Below, in pieces: positions 1 through 10,990 of a stretch of DNA of 64,000 bases. Position numbers and translations under genes: made by a program. The DNA comes from Meles meles. Its lineage: Eukaryota; Chordata; Mammalia; Carnivora; Mustelidae. The stretch lies in the NCBI RefSeq assembly GCF_922984935.1, contig NC_060080.1:17485001-17549000 (forward strand). Direction: 5' to 3'. How positions within the stretch are numbered: the first letter of the stretch is position 1; every line of letters starts with the position of its first letter. The notes under the pieces were generated by a model. It had not been told where the DNA came from. It worked only from the letters and a program-made list of their open reading frames with translations, and ran no database searches.

Positions 1-91
1 ATCCCAACATGGGGCAAGATTCCAGCACCCTGGGATCATGACTTGAGCCGAAGGCAGATACCTAACTGAATGAGCCACCCAAGCACACTGA
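1..91 (-). mobile_element. Can-SINE (SINEC), partial, cut by window edge
   Basis: Reverse-strand copy of the carnivore tRNA-derived SINE. Reading the minus strand, the head (CTGGGTGGCTCA-like, here mutated) lies near 85 and the body runs towards base 1. The CAGCACCCTGGGATCATGAC block matches the minus-strand copies at 10141 and 27777. The CT-rich part and A-tail lie outside the window. In this family the head carries Pol III A- and B-box-like segments inherited from a tRNA; mobilisation depends on L1 in trans (family knowledge). Confidence 0.85.
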
Positions 92-380
92 CAGTGATTT
101 ATATTTTTATAAAATTCTTAGATTAAGGTGAAGTACTACTAAGTTAAAGATGTATATTATAATAACTTGAGCAAGTACTAAAAATTAATACAAAATTAAA
201 GCAAAAATCCAATAGAGAAGGTAGAATATTAGAAAATGTTTTCTGATCAACCTAAAGTAGGCAGAAAGGAGGAAAAAAGGAAAGGGAACAAAGAGTTTGT
301 TGATAACTTGGTAAGTTGGTAAATTTAAATCCAACCATATCAATAAATACACTCCCTCAATTAAGAAAATTTCTTATCTA
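92..380. other. AT-rich spacer, possibly old L1
   Basis: No gene or clear repeat boundary. The purine-rich stretch at about 170-300 resembles degraded L1 ORF2 sequence and may belong to the ancient L1 that resumes after the SINE, but this is weak. Confidence 0.3.
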
Positions 381-561
381 GGGGAGCCTGGGTGGCCCAG
401 TCAGTTAAGCATATGCTGTTGGCTCAGGTCATGATCTCAGGGTCCTGGTATTGAGCCCCAGGTCAGTTTCCTTGCTCACCAAGGAGTCTGCTTCTCCCTC
501 TCTCTCTGCTCCTCCCCACCACCCCTCTCTGTTTCAAATATATAAATAAAATCTTGAAAAT
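381..561 (+). mobile_element. Can-SINE (SINEC), diverged
   Basis: Full-length SINE with head, CT-rich tract and A-rich tail (ATAAATAAAATCTTGAAAA). It is bounded by a 12-bp target-site duplication, ATTTCTTATCTA at 369-380 and 562-573. Body mutations (GGCCCAGTCAGTT, GGTATTGAGCCCC) make it one of the older SINEC copies here. Confidence 0.93.
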
Positions 562-573
562 ATTTCTTATCTA

Positions 574-1770
574 GTCAAACTAGATAAAAAATTCCTGATC
601 AACTGCAACTAAATTTATTAAATATAAAGATATCTATTGGTAGAAGTAAAAGGGTTAAAACTATAAAGTTCAACCATCAAACGTAAGGAAGTGGAGAGGC
701 TCTAAGAACATAAGACTTTAAGACAGGAAGTAGCATTTGAAGTAAAGAGAGGCATTTCATAAGCCTAAAGGGTAATTTTGCCAAGACAACATCAGGACAC
801 TGAATAAATACACATCTAATGGTGGATCTTCAAAATATATAAAGGAAAAATGGAAAGGAAAAGAAATCCTAAAAAGAGAAATGGACTTATTTGCAGATTT
901 CAACACGGCTTTGTCAGTAATTGATAGACAGGTTGACAAAAGAAGTTCAATAAGAATGAAGAATATTTGAATAGCAATAGAAGTTATCTCGATTTAATTA
1001 ATATTTATGCAACGCTGTCTTTGACAACTTTAAATACATTCTGTTAACGTCGATATGGATAGCGCATCAAGAAAGATCGTATGTCAGGCTATAAAACAAG
1101 TCTCATTACTTTTAAAGGATTGAAATCACTCAGAGTATGTTCTCTGACAACAACAGGATTAAATTACAATAACAACAATAACCGCTACTGATTTTACAGA
1201 TCTAGAAATAATAAAAAGTGAATATTATGAACAGCTTTCTACCAATAAAATCAATAATCGGAAATGGGAAAATTCCTCCAAAATAAAATTTACCAATTTG
1301 GCCACAGGTAGAAATAGAAAATATGAGTAGCCTGTATCTTTTAGAAGAAAGTAAATTTGTAGTTTAAACCTTTCCCAAAAAGAAAACCAACTCCAGGTTT
1401 GGATGGCCTCACTAGTAAAATCAATCACCATTTAAACTGCAAATGCTACCAAGTTTATACAAAACTCTTTCATAAAACAGAGGTGGAGAGAACACTTGTC
1501 AACTCACTTTATGAATTCAACCTAACCCTGTTATCAAAACTTGACTAGGTCCAGACAAGAGAAGAAAATTACAGACAAAACAACTATTAAAAGATAGATA
1601 TTCAAGGTAATTTGAACATCAATTAGATATTCGATATTAAAGAATCTGTCATATTTTTAAGTGTGAAATAGTATTTGACCCTATCTTAAAATAGCTCTTA
1701 CCTTTTTGAAATAGGTACTGAAGTACTCCTAGATAAAGTAGCATTAAGTTGATCATACAAAACTGATCTC
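574..1770 (+). mobile_element. Ancient L1 fragment (L1M/HAL1-like), ORF2 region
   Basis: Heavily mutated L1 coding sequence. The stretch at about 1373-1440 has the order expected of the L1 ORF2 segment before the reverse transcriptase (AAAAAGAAAACCAACTCCAG, then GATGGCCTCACTAG), and AGAAGAAAATTACAGAC follows near 1560. No frame stays open beyond about 70 codons. The start is uncertain and the 381-561 SINE may have inserted into it. A small cluster of CpGs at about 1045-1085 is unusual for sequence this decayed. Confidence 0.65.
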
Positions 1771-2565
1771 TCTCTTGGTCAGAAAATCTCAAATCTCAGC
1801 AATTTCACAATTCAACCTAACATGATGTCTGGAATTTTCTTCATTATAATGCAGTGGGGAAGGTGGAATGAGTGTATGAGGGTAGATAAAACTAGAACAC
1901 TGTGATGATGAGTGCTAAATATGGACACACCACCTACCCCAAGACCATTCTCACTACATAAAAACTGCTGTTTGTTCTGCTTATCCTGTCACCAGCGTTA
2001 GTACTGCTAAGGTCACATTTGAGATCCGGGGGGAGAAGGGGGAGGGGGTTGCATGCAGCACATGTACAGGAGCAATCAGTTCCCACAGACTGGACATCGT
2101 GAGACTGTAAGGTCAGCATGTGCCACTTTGAATGCCCTGGTGATAGCATTTTTCATAAGATAGCCCATCTTTTTCATAACTTGTAAGTCATTTCAATTCG
2201 GCTATTCTCTCTCATGCATTCCATTTGGAAATTCTTAAGCAAAAAGAAGTCTCTGTATAAATCACTGCACATTAGTAAATTGTTCTGAATTATACTTGAA
2301 TTAGTCAATTTTTGAAGAATGTTACACACATTATCTTTCTTGTAAATTTCAAAAGGCATCACAAAGTGTAATCTAGTCATTGATTTATGGACTTGAATCT
2401 TTCGGAGGAAGGGTTCGGATTCACTCTGTGTCCGTGTGTTGCTCAATCTAGCATTTAAGTAGGAAATATTGGTCTAATGTGTAGGAACTCAGTTTCTCAT
2501 TCTCCTCTTCCTAGGACGAGGTTCATCATAAGAATATCTGGAAAGTACTCTATACTCCCAACTTC
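1771..2565. other. No gene seen; mostly unique
   Basis: The segment at about 1835-1920 (AATGCAGTGGGGAAGGTGGAA followed by GATGATGAGTGC) resembles the 3' untranslated end of an old L1 and may terminate the previous element. A G-rich tract sits at 2028-2049. Reading frames here are short and show no recognisable protein. Confidence 0.4.
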
Positions 2566-2583
2566 AAAACTTACACACACACA

Positions 2584-2773
2584 GGGGTGCCTGGGTGGCT
2601 CAGTGGGTTAAAGCCTCTGCCTTCAGCTCAGGTCATGATCCCAGGGTCCTGGGATCGAGCCCCACATCAGGTTCTCTGCTCAGCAGGGAGCCTGCTTCCT
2701 CCTCTCTCTCTGCCTGCCTCTCTGCCTACTTGTGAATCTCTGTCTGTCAAATAAATAAATAAAATCTTAAAAA
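2584..2773 (+). mobile_element. Can-SINE (SINEC)
   Basis: Well-preserved SINE ending in AAATAAATAAATAAAATCTTAAA. The flanks share AAAACTTACACACACACA (about 2566-2583 and 2774-2791), so it inserted next to an (AC)n microsatellite that became part of the duplication. Confidence 0.95.
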
Positions 2774-2778
2774 AAAAC

Positions 2779-2806
2779 TTACACACACACACACACATAC
2801 ACACAG
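2779..2806 (+). repeat. (AC)n microsatellite
   Basis: A short CA repeat directly after the SINE tail. The same motif precedes the SINE at 2574-2583, consistent with a single pre-existing tract split by the insertion. Confidence 0.9.
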
Positions 2807-3775
2807 AGTCTAAGAGAGCTTCCTCCACCTTTCCCATCCTGAGTGAGAAACACACTGTTTTGTATGTACTTTTTATGTGTCGGAGGACTCCACAGTACCC
2901 AAGCTGTGTGACTTTTCTATCAGTCTGTATCCAATCAGGAAATAGAAACCACATGATAATTTTATATAGGGGAAGCCTGATTTAAGAATTTATTAAGCTA
3001 TGATCGAAGGATCAGTAAAAATTTAAAAAGGACACAGGTACTCTTGGGCTGATGGTGAGAGTGCAAAGAAAGAATTAGAAGGGGATGCCTCTCCAACAGT
3101 GGGGTCTAGACCTCATGGATGAAGGTATAGTTTCATGAGTTGGAGACTATAGGATGTTGGACAAATTCACTGGCTGGCCTAGTCTAATGCTTATCCACGG
3201 TTGCTGAACAGGTAGGAAAAACCCTCCAGCTGAAGCGAGTCAAGACTGGTGAGTGGACAGGCCCCGGGGATTTAGGGCATGCATGACTGCAGGTTTGGAG
3301 TACCTGGTGTTCATGTCTGGAGAACTACATGAAAATGTTCCTGAGCCTGGGCTATGGCTGTGAGGTATCTAAGGTACTATGCTCTGGGGGTGCTTCCAGG
3401 GCAGAGCACCACTGAATGTCCCACATTCAGTGACTGAATGTCCCACCACAGACCAGTCATGCAGCAGGAACATGCAGAAGAAAACACAACAACCAAAACC
3501 ATGAAGAGAAGTCCTCTTCTCATGTAATGTACCTCAGTGCTCTCTCCTGACAGAGCTTCACACTCCGTGCTCATTGTTAGGGAGAAATGTTTAATCCGGC
3601 ATGCAGAAAATGAATCTGGAGTAGAGAGGCAATAAGTCCAGTTCTGACAAGTAGCTTTCTGGGTTTTCTATGTAGGCATAGTCTCCCAAAAGTAAGCCAA
3701 GATCTAACTTAGTGATTTCCATGCCATTCTGAGTTCCATGAAAATGGCTTGACACCCAAGTATCACCAGACCCTT
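2807..3775. other. No gene or named repeat seen
   Basis: Apparently unique sequence of ordinary composition. A small local direct repeat, ACTGAATGTCCCACATTCAGTGACTGAATGTCCCAC in two halves, lies at about 3411-3446. No frame resembles a known protein. Confidence 0.5.
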
Positions 3776-4020
3776 CACATAGTGGTTAAGAGTCTCACAG
3801 AGCTCTGGAGCTGGGTTTTCTTGGGCTAAAACCTGGTTGGTCCACTCTCCAACTGTGTGACTTTAGGACAATGATTCATCCTGTTTTGTCCTTTAAAGGT
3901 GGGAATAACATCTCCAACTCCTTGGAGTTGTTGGAAAGATTAAATGACAGTGTATGTTAGCGCTTACAAGAGTCATAGCTCATAGTCAGAGCTTAACAAA
4001 TATTAGCTTTTAATAGTATT
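3776..4020 (+). repeat. MIR-family SINE
   Basis: The order of diagnostic blocks fits MIR: AGTGGTTAAGAGTCTC, CTCTGGAGC, CCAACTGTGTGACTTTAGG, GGTGGGAATAACATC, GTTGTTGGAAAGATTAAATGA, and an AACAAATATTAGCTTTTAATA 3' end. This is an ancient mammalian tRNA-derived element, heavily mutated and inert. Confidence 0.85.
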
Positions 4021-4955
4021 ATTGACTAAGTACCTATGACATAGAACCTTCACCTCTCTGGAAAGAGTTAACAAGAGTCTGGGAGCCAGTCCTTCAATTA
4101 TATTTGTTCACAGACTCAGGAATTTCTTTAATCAACCCATATTGGCTTTATCATGTCTCTTCTTCCAGCCCACAGAAATCACATTGACATTGCTCTGTGC
4201 TTCAGTCCCATGAGCTACCAAGAATTCATTACATTCGCTCGAAATTCCCACACTGCATCTAACTCCACATTGAGTCTTCCTAATGTGTGTTTCCTCTTTC
4301 TTCCCTTGCCTCCACTGTACAACCTGAGATATTTTTTTAACCACTTATTCCTCAGTTTATATGCTGATACATTAAAGCATACTCTATAAACAGAAAGGCC
4401 ACTTGTTTAGGGGTCAAAAAAATGATGCTCAATTTTGAAATTCTAAATTTGAATGTCCTCATTTTCTGAGAATGTTTCCTACTTCATTTATTTAAAATCT
4501 AATTTATGCAATGAGATTGCCAGGAACATATGCCAGTTAGTTTTAAATGCTAAAATGAGAATCACTAGGTTTCCCACTACGACCTTTGGGTACAGCTCTA
4601 GTCTTCCAGTTTTGAAATACTCACTTCTATTGGAGGTGGGTGGGTGGGTGATAAAATTAACACTGAGACACGTCTACTTTCTAATTCCTTTTCCACTTCT
4701 GTTCATTATCATGAGTTTGATATATAATCTTTTACTTCGTCACTTTTCAAAATGATTAATGTTAGGTCAGATCAAAGATCTTCTGTTTCCAGGTCCAAGG
4801 AAGACCAAGAGTGATCCTAAGCCATACTTCTGACATATTCTAGGCCCGCTCAGCATAAAGAAATAAATTGGACCTTGGATCATATTGTCAGCTCCATATG
4901 CATACCCCAGTCATGGATACGACATCAATCAATATATTATAGTTATTTTAATACT
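4021..4955. other. No gene or named repeat seen
   Basis: Largely unique AT-rich DNA with a short GGTGGGTGGGTGGGTG tract at 4637-4650. Overlapping short frames on both strands at 4132-4389 and 4453-4755 have no recognisable domains. Confidence 0.5.
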
Positions 4956-5088
4956 TCTATCTTTCTTGCTATACTGAATATACCTCCACAGAGAGACACT
5001 GTCTTATTAATGCCATAATCCAAGCAACCAGGATATTTTTAGCACATAGTACATATCAAATACATGTGGTACATAAATGAATTACCAA
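4956..5088 (+). repeat. L2-like 3' end
   Basis: The segment ends with TTTTTAGCACATAGTACATA…CATGTGGTACATAAATGAAT, which fits the terminal LINE-2 pattern (CCTAGCACATAGTAGGTGCTCAATAAAT-like). It is short and diverged, so MIR is an alternative. Confidence 0.45.
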
Positions 5089-6185
5089 AATTTGCCAAGT
5101 TGAAGCTTCACTTGCTTGTTTTTCCTAAATCCTTTTCAGGAAACACAATCCATCCAGATATGTAGCATAGACATGGGATCTTTTCCAATCACCAGCATAC
5201 AATAAAAAATTTCCACCAAAGCTGAATGGCTCACAGAATTTATTTCTGTGTCAACTGTTACAAGACTAGGAAACCCAAACTTCACCTTAGAGTGACTAAA
5301 TAATTGTGTATCTTTTCTGAGGATATCTAATGATAAAATACCAAAAATCAAGAATGAGAGTCTCCATATTACTCAACAACTTTCTTCATCTCACAAATCT
5401 GCTTGCATGAAAGGCAAGTGTACATCAGTGAACAAAGTTTCAAGTAAAGGATCAGGAGGACCTCAGGAGAATTCAGATATAAGAGTTTGAAGATGTTAAT
5501 CCTACTTGCATTAGAGCAAACCCAGCTACAAAGAAAAACAAAGAAACATCAAAGGATGAATAGGAAATGCAAATACTCACACGTGGTAAATCAATCACAA
5601 CCTGTGGTACAAAGCCTCAAATACAGCATATCAGCAGACGCTGACCAACTTTCCAAGCAGAGCCAGAAGAAAGAAAATGCATGACTTTACCTGGAGAGAT
5701 AGAAAGAGCACATTAACTGGATAAATCAATGCAAAACATAGGAGGGTTTCATGGAGAATCAAAGGTGACAATTCTGACTTCTCTATGGCAGTCAGATGGA
5801 TGTTTCTACATTTTATAGGTTATCAACGGACACGGTGTGACAGCAAACCACAGGGATGACCATGGAGTTAAGAGGAGTTCAGAATAAAAATTCAATAGTC
5901 ACACTGTAGAATTTTCTAGAAGGGTAACTCAGACTTGTTGAATACCTTCAGATGTGATGCACTGCTCCAAAAATCAAGATAAATCAGGTAATATTCCCAT
6001 CATGAGAGAGCACAATGTTTAATGAAGATAAAAATATATTTGTAGACAGCTAAACTATTGTACAATGTTTTAGGTGCTATAATGAAAAGGACACTTCCAT
6101 GAGAATGTAGAAGTATGGCATAGTAAGTATATATGGTATAGTAGTAGATTAGGATGTGAAAGCAGTGTAGACTACCTTCATTTTA
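5089..6185. other. No gene or named repeat seen
   Basis: Unique-looking AT-rich DNA. Frames at 5136-5351 (minus) and 5487-5684 (plus) are under 75 codons and look random. Confidence 0.5.
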
Positions 6186-6541
6186 GGCAACTCAGGCTAC
6201 TATAACAAATACTATTGACTGAGTTAGCTTAAACAACAGACATTTTTTCTCATTATTCTGAAGTCTGGGAAGTCCAAGGTTAGGGGGCCAGCCATTTGGT
6301 TCTGATAAGGACCATCTTCCTGGTTTATAGATAGCCACCTTCGTGCTGCCTCCTCAACATGATAGATACAGAGAAGAAGCAAGCTCTCTCCTGTCACTGT
6401 CTTTATAACCCCATCAAGAGTGTTCCATTATCACAACCTAATTACTCTCTGAAGGCCCCATATCCAAATACCATCACATCAGGGAATAGAGGTTCAACAT
6501 AGGAATTGGGAATGGGGCACAAACATTCAGTCTCCAGCAAT
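6186..6541 (-). mobile_element. MaLR-type LTR (MLT1-like)
   Basis: Minus-strand ERVL-MaLR LTR. Plus-strand blocks CAGGCTACTATAACAAATAC, AGTCTGGGAAGTCCAAGGTTA, CCTGGTTTATAGATAG, ACCTAATTACTCTCTGAAGG, CCAAATACCATCACATCAGG and GGCACAAACATTCAG follow the LTR in reverse order. It is a solo relic without internal sequence. The exact MLT/MST subfamily cannot be fixed by eye. Confidence 0.8.
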
Positions 6542-6584
6542 CTTCATCTCATCAGTGGACTAACAAAAAAGCCTTCCATTTGGT

Positions 6585-6806
6585 CTGGCCTCTCTCCAAG
6601 GCACTCCCATAAAGCAACTAGATTGATCATTATAAAATGCTGATCTGAATATGTCCTGACACTGCTTCAAACTCTTCAGTTGCTTCCCATTCTACCTAAA
6701 ATACAGGAGCTTACCCTTTGCATGGTTTATAAAACCTGCAGGATCTAGCTTTGGTTTATGTCAAGTTCATCTTGCTTCATTCTCCTTGCTCTCAATTCCA
6801 TTTATG
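6585..6806 (+). repeat. L2 fragment
   Basis: Blocks TGATCATTATAAAATGCTGATC, CACTGCTTCAAACTCTTCAG, TTGCTTCCCATTCTACC, AGGATCTAGCTTTGG and the CT-rich stretch that follows match the LINE-2 ORF2/3' region. It lies between two minus-strand MaLR LTRs, and the second LTR may interrupt it. Confidence 0.7.
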
Positions 6807-6810
6807 TGCA

Positions 6811-7217
6811 TGTATTAGCTTGCCAGCACTGCCACAACAAAATACCAAAGACTGGCAGGCTTAAATAAAAGATACTTCGTTCATCATAGTTCCGAGGCCA
6901 GAAGTCCAAGGTCAAAGTGTTGGCCGTTTGATTTCTCCTGAGGCCTCTCTCCTTGGCTTGCACATGGCTGACTCTGCACTGTACCCAGGTAAAGGTGTTC
7001 TTCTGTACATGTATTATCCCTGATGTATCTTTCTCAGTCCAAATTTTCTCTTTATGTAGGGACATCAAACAGTCTGGATGAGGGCCTAACCTAACATCTC
7101 ACTTTGACTTAATTATCTCCCAATACAGTCACATTCTGAGGTCCTGGACATTAGGGTTTCAACATTGGAATTTGGGGCCAAGGGCAGGAGAGGCAAAATT
7201 CATCTCATAATAATGCA
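6811..7217 (-). mobile_element. MaLR-type LTR (MLT1-like)
   Basis: Second minus-strand MaLR LTR, of a different variant from 6186-6541. Blocks: TGTATTAGCTTGCCAGCACT, AAATACCAAAGACTGGCAGG, AGGCCAGAAGTCCAAGGTCA, CTGAGGCCTCTCTCCTTGGC, CAATACAGTCACATTCTGAG and TTTCAACATTGGAATTTGG. It is better preserved than the first. No internal gag or pol is seen between them, so they are probably independent solo LTRs. Confidence 0.85.
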
Positions 7218-8318
7218 TGTCCTTTTAGATCCTATAGCATGCTATTTTTTTTCCTCTAGTCTTCCCATACGCTATTATTATTTCTTGGGTGATTTGTCCT
7301 CTCATTTCAGTAGATTAACAGCTATTCATTCATAAGAGCTAAGGAAGTTCCTCCCTCAATTTTGGTGTTGGAGGAGCTACCCCATTACATAGATAATATT
7401 ATATCTTATTAACAGAAATTTGCTCTCTTGTAATTATGTGCTTAATTTCTCATTATAGTTCTATTAATCTTCTCTTTAAACAATGCATTCTATGAACACA
7501 AAGACAATGTCATGTATGCCTATGTTCAATTTCTATTTGTTTCATGAAATTATACTCTTTTTGTTTTGTTTTGTTTGCATTTGTTGTGTTTTCTATTTTT
7601 TAAAATCAATTGTCCTTGTACTTAATTGCACATTTCTGTCCTCTCTAGCTGTTACTGTATTTCTAATTATCTTGACTCCTTTGTCTTTGTGTTCTGCACT
7701 CTTTTTATCAAAAATATGGATTCACATTTCAGTTGTGTCTATTCTTTGCTTGTGGTTTTTATTTTATATATTGGTTCTGAAATGGAGTGTCTTTGGACCT
7801 CAATTTATTTTTTTTATATTTACAATCTCCTTTTTCATACCATTCTATTATTTTATTGCCTTATCTATAAGACATACAAAGAACTTAACAATCATATAAC
7901 AAATGTTCGATACTAAAATAGAAATAAAATCTATGCTTTCCAGACAAGTAAAAGGAAAATGAATAATAAACATCAATCAATATTAAAGGCAGAAACAAAT
8001 GCAATAAGAACAAAATCAATTCCCTGAAGGCAGAACATAAGAAAATCATCAATTGTAAGAAACAGTCTAATTTTAGGGAAGTTCTAATGTAAAAACATAA
8101 AATAAAGTCACAAAATCACAAAAAGTTCAAATATAGTAGCAATCTTACAAATGTAAAAGAAATAAATATCTATTTACCTATTTACATAGAGAAAAAATAT
8201 TTTTCATTCAGATAAACTACTTCATGAATTAACTTTAAAAGAAAACAAACCCAAAATTTCAATAATATATAAAAGGGCAATCTTACTAAAAAGGAAGCTA
8301 GTATAACAGTAACCATAT
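7218..8318. other. AT-rich DNA, no gene seen
   Basis: Mostly very AT-rich. Hydrophobic frames at 7483-7916 are a by-product of T-rich codons, overlap in two frames and resemble no protein. Part of 7910-8310 (TTTCCAGACAAGTAAAAGG) may be old L1/HAL1, not certain. Confidence 0.45.
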
Positions 8319-8332
8319 AAGAAAGAAAATCT

Positions 8333-8536
8333 GGGTGCCTGGGTGGCTCAGTGGTTTAAGCCTCTGCCTTCGGCTCAGGTCATGATCTCAGGGTCCTGGG
8401 ATCGAGTCCCGCATCGGGCTCTCCGTTCAGTGAGGAGCCTGTTTCTCCCTCTCTCTCTCTCTGCCTGCCTCTCTGCCTACTTGTGACCTCTCTCTCTGTC
8501 AAATAAATAAATAAAATATTTAAAAGGAAAAAAAAA
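8333..8536 (+). mobile_element. Can-SINE (SINEC)
   Basis: Full-length young-looking SINE flanked by a 14-bp duplication AAGAAAGAAAATCT (8319-8332 and 8537-8550). The B-box-like GGGATCGAGTCCC is intact. Confidence 0.96.
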
Positions 8537-8645
8537 AAGAAAGAAAATCTAAGATAAAAGCATGAATGGTTATAAAGACAAAAACTATGTATTCTAAAAG
8601 TACACCCACTAAGAAGAAAGTCATTGTGAACTGCAATGGCCTATA

Positions 8646-8839
8646 GATGCAGGTGGCTCAGTGGTTTGGGCCTCTACCCTCAGCTCGGGTCATGATCTCA
8701 GGGTCCTGGGATCGAGTCCCACGTCCGGCTCTCTGCTCTGAGGGGAGCCTGCTTCCCTCTCACTCTCTCTGCCTGCCTCTCTGCCTACTTGTGATCTCTC
8801 TCTGTCAAATAAATAAATAAAATCTTTAAAAAAAAAAAA
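8646..8839 (+). mobile_element. Can-SINE (SINEC), altered 5' end
   Basis: The body from AGGTGGCTCAGTGG onwards is normal. The first few bases of the head are replaced or missing, and no clear target duplication was found. Same subfamily as the copy 100 bases upstream; both face plus. Confidence 0.9.
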
Positions 8840-8879
8840 GAATACAGCATGGAAAGAGGAAGAAAGACTAACATATCAG

Positions 8880-9455
8880 AGCAGATCCCTGACAAGCACT
8901 ACATCAAACAAGGTGATCAAGGTCAATATCAACAGTAGTAAGTCATGTTGCCAATATGTGCCTTTCAAATTCTGTGATAAAAGTGACACCTTACCTCTGT
9001 GGTCTTCCTCCCCCCAAAATCCATAATTCTAGTCTAATGATGAGGTAAAACATTAGATCAATCCCAATTGATGAATATTTATAAAATGCCTGATCAGTAC
9101 TCCTCAAAACTGTCAAGATCATCAAAAACAAGGAAAGTCCAAGACATTGTCAGTCAAGAGTAGCTCAAGGAAACACGTCAACTAAATGCAATGTGGTATC
9201 CAATGTGGTATCCTAGATAAGATTCTGGAAATGAAAAAGGAAATTAGTCAAAACCTAAGAAATCTGAATACAATACACATTTTAGTTAATAATAATATAT
9301 CAATATTGGTTCATTAATTGTGACAAATGTACCATACTAATGTAAGAGGTTAAACATAAAGGAAACAGAGCGTGGGATATATAGAAACTCTCTCTACTAT
9401 CTTTGCAATGTTTTTTTGCAAATTTGAAACTATTCTAAGATAAAAAGCTTATTTA
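8880..9455 (+). mobile_element. Old L1 (L1M type) 3' untranslated end
   Basis: Blocks AGTAAGTCATGTTGCCAATA, CTTACCTCTGTGGTCTTCC, TCTAGTCTAATGATGAGG, GTCAAGATCATCAAAAACAA, TAAATGCAATGTGGTATCC and CTACTATCTTTGCAATG fit the 3' end of mammalian-wide old L1 subfamilies, ending near the AAGATAAAAAGC tail. A tandem duplication of CAATGTGGTATCC occurs at 9189-9213. Confidence 0.75.
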
Positions 9456-9536
9456 GAAAATCTACAAAACACCTACAACTAAATCTTGAGAAAGATTTTT
9501 TTTGGAAAAAAAAAGCACAAAATGAGATTAAAAAAG

Positions 9537-9748
9537 CGGGCTATGGACATTGGGGAGGGGAGGCGAACCATAAGAGACTATGGACTCTGAAAAACAACCT
9601 GAGGGTTTTGAAGGGTCAGGGGTGGGAGGTTGGGGGAACAGGTGGTGGGTGATGGGGAGGGCACGTTTTGCATGGAGCACTGGGTGTTGTGCAAAAAGAA
9701 TGAATACTGTTACGCTGAAAAAATAAATAAAAAGGGAAAAAAAAAAAC
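9537..9748 (+). mobile_element. 5'-truncated carnivore L1, 3' UTR only
   Basis: Carries the carnivore L1 3' UTR signature: GGCGAACCATAAGAGACTAT, ACCTGAGGGTTTTG, GGGCACGTTTTGCATGGAGC, ACTGGGTGTTGTGCA, then an AATAAATAAAAAGGGAAAAA tail. Only about 200 bases of the L1 are present. A target duplication was not identified. Confidence 0.88.
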
Positions 9749-9952
9749 TTTCATAAAAGAAAATCTGAATAAATATTCTGTGTGCATAGTTGTGAATGTT
9801 CACCATCATTTATATATAATTTATCCAGAAATAATTTATAAAATTAATGTAATTTCAGAGAAAATTCTCAAACAGAATTTTAAAGGACTATATTAAATGT
9901 GGTTTAGATTCAAGAACATCCCAAATTTTTCTGATTAAAAAAAGAATATGAT

Positions 9953-10140
9953 GGGGCACCTGGGTGACTCAGTTGGTTAAAGCCTCTGCCTTCCACTCAG
10001 GTCATGATTTCAGGGTCCTGGGATCAAGCCCCATATCAGGCTCTCTGCTCAGCAGGGAGCCTGCTTCCTCCTCTCTCTCTCTGCCTGCCTCTCTGTCTAC
10101 TTGTGATCTCTGCCTGTCAAATAAATAAATAAAATCTTTT
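9953..10140 (+). mobile_element. Can-SINE (SINEC), host of a nested SINE
   Basis: Complete plus-strand SINE whose tail was hit by another SINE. The tail piece TAAATAAAATCTTTT (10126-10140) recurs exactly at 10334-10348 as the inner element's target duplication. The outer element's own flanks look like AAAAAAAGAATATGAT (9937-9952) and AAAAAAAGTATATGCT (10349-10364), two mismatches. Confidence 0.95.
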
Positions 10141-10333
10141 TTTTTAAAGATTTTATTTATTTATTTGACAGAGAGAGATCACAAGTAGGCAGAGAGGCAA
10201 GTAGAGAGAGAGAGAGGAGGAAGCAGGCTCCCCGCCAAGCAGAGAGCCCGATGCGGGACTCGATCCCAGCACCCTGGGATCATGACCTGAGCCGAAGGCA
10301 GAGGCTTAAACCACTGAGCCACCCAGGTGCCCC
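10141..10333 (-). mobile_element. Can-SINE (SINEC) nested in SINE tail
   Basis: Minus-strand SINE inserted in the A-rich tail of the preceding copy, with a perfect 15-bp target duplication (10126-10140 and 10334-10348). The pair is tail to tail with almost no spacer, so the two bodies form a near-palindrome of about 380 bases. Confidence 0.96.
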
Positions 10334-10429
10334 TAAATAAAATCTTTTAAAAAAAGTATATGCTGGTTGATGTACGCCATACCCGATATCTAGAATTAGT
10401 ATAGAGTTGTATTAATATAGTTTTTATAT

Positions 10430-10990
10430 GGTGATAGACAAAGAGATCAATGGGACTGAATACAGAGATAGGATTTAGACTCAAACATATATTGGAAATT
10501 CGTAAGTGACAAAGTTAGCATTACAAATCAAGGACAAAGGAAAGTGCTCAAAACTAGAACAGAGACCACTCATATCCATATGGAAAAGTATTAACTTCGA
10601 TATCTACCTAATTCTATACACAACAAGAATTTCAATGTATTTTAAGAAACAAGTTTATAAAATACATTGTAAAATTGTTAAGAAGTAAATACCTTCCATA
10701 TACTAATGAATCACAAATAAAAGCCAAGCAACAGAAGCAGAGAAGATACTTGAAGTACATAAAAATAAACAGTATGTCCACAATATATTTGATTTTTAAA
10801 TAAGAAAACATGCTATCTAATTAACAAATGAGCTGAAATGATATGATGTCAAGGATTAATTCAAAATATCTGGACATGAAGAAGGAAATAGGTAGGGATA
10901 TAGATGAAACAAGATTACTTATTATTTAAATTGGGTGACAGATAGGGAGGAGAAATCATTATGTTATCCTACTTATGTGGTATCAATTGT
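10430..10990 (+). mobile_element. Old L1M fragment, ORF2 end plus 3' UTR
   Basis: 10440-10740 has the texture of late ORF2 (AGATCAATGGGACTGAATAC, then GACAAAGTTAGCATTACAAATC). 10840-10990 has the AAATATCTGGACATGAAG… and ATAGATGAAACAAGATTA blocks of old L1 3' UTRs. No open frame remains. Confidence 0.65.

Noticed and set aside
6186..7217. A single MaLR provirus with two LTRs
   Set aside because: The two LTRs are of different types and the space between holds L2, not gag/pol.
7483..7916. Hydrophobic 138- and 96-codon frames as membrane proteins
   Set aside because: T-rich DNA translates to Phe/Leu/Ile in any frame; two overlapping frames both look hydrophobic.
8333..8420. tRNA gene at SINE heads (here and in all SINEC copies)
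   Set aside because: The tRNA-like boxes belong to Can-SINEs: the cloverleaf is not preserved and CT-rich/A-tail parts follow.
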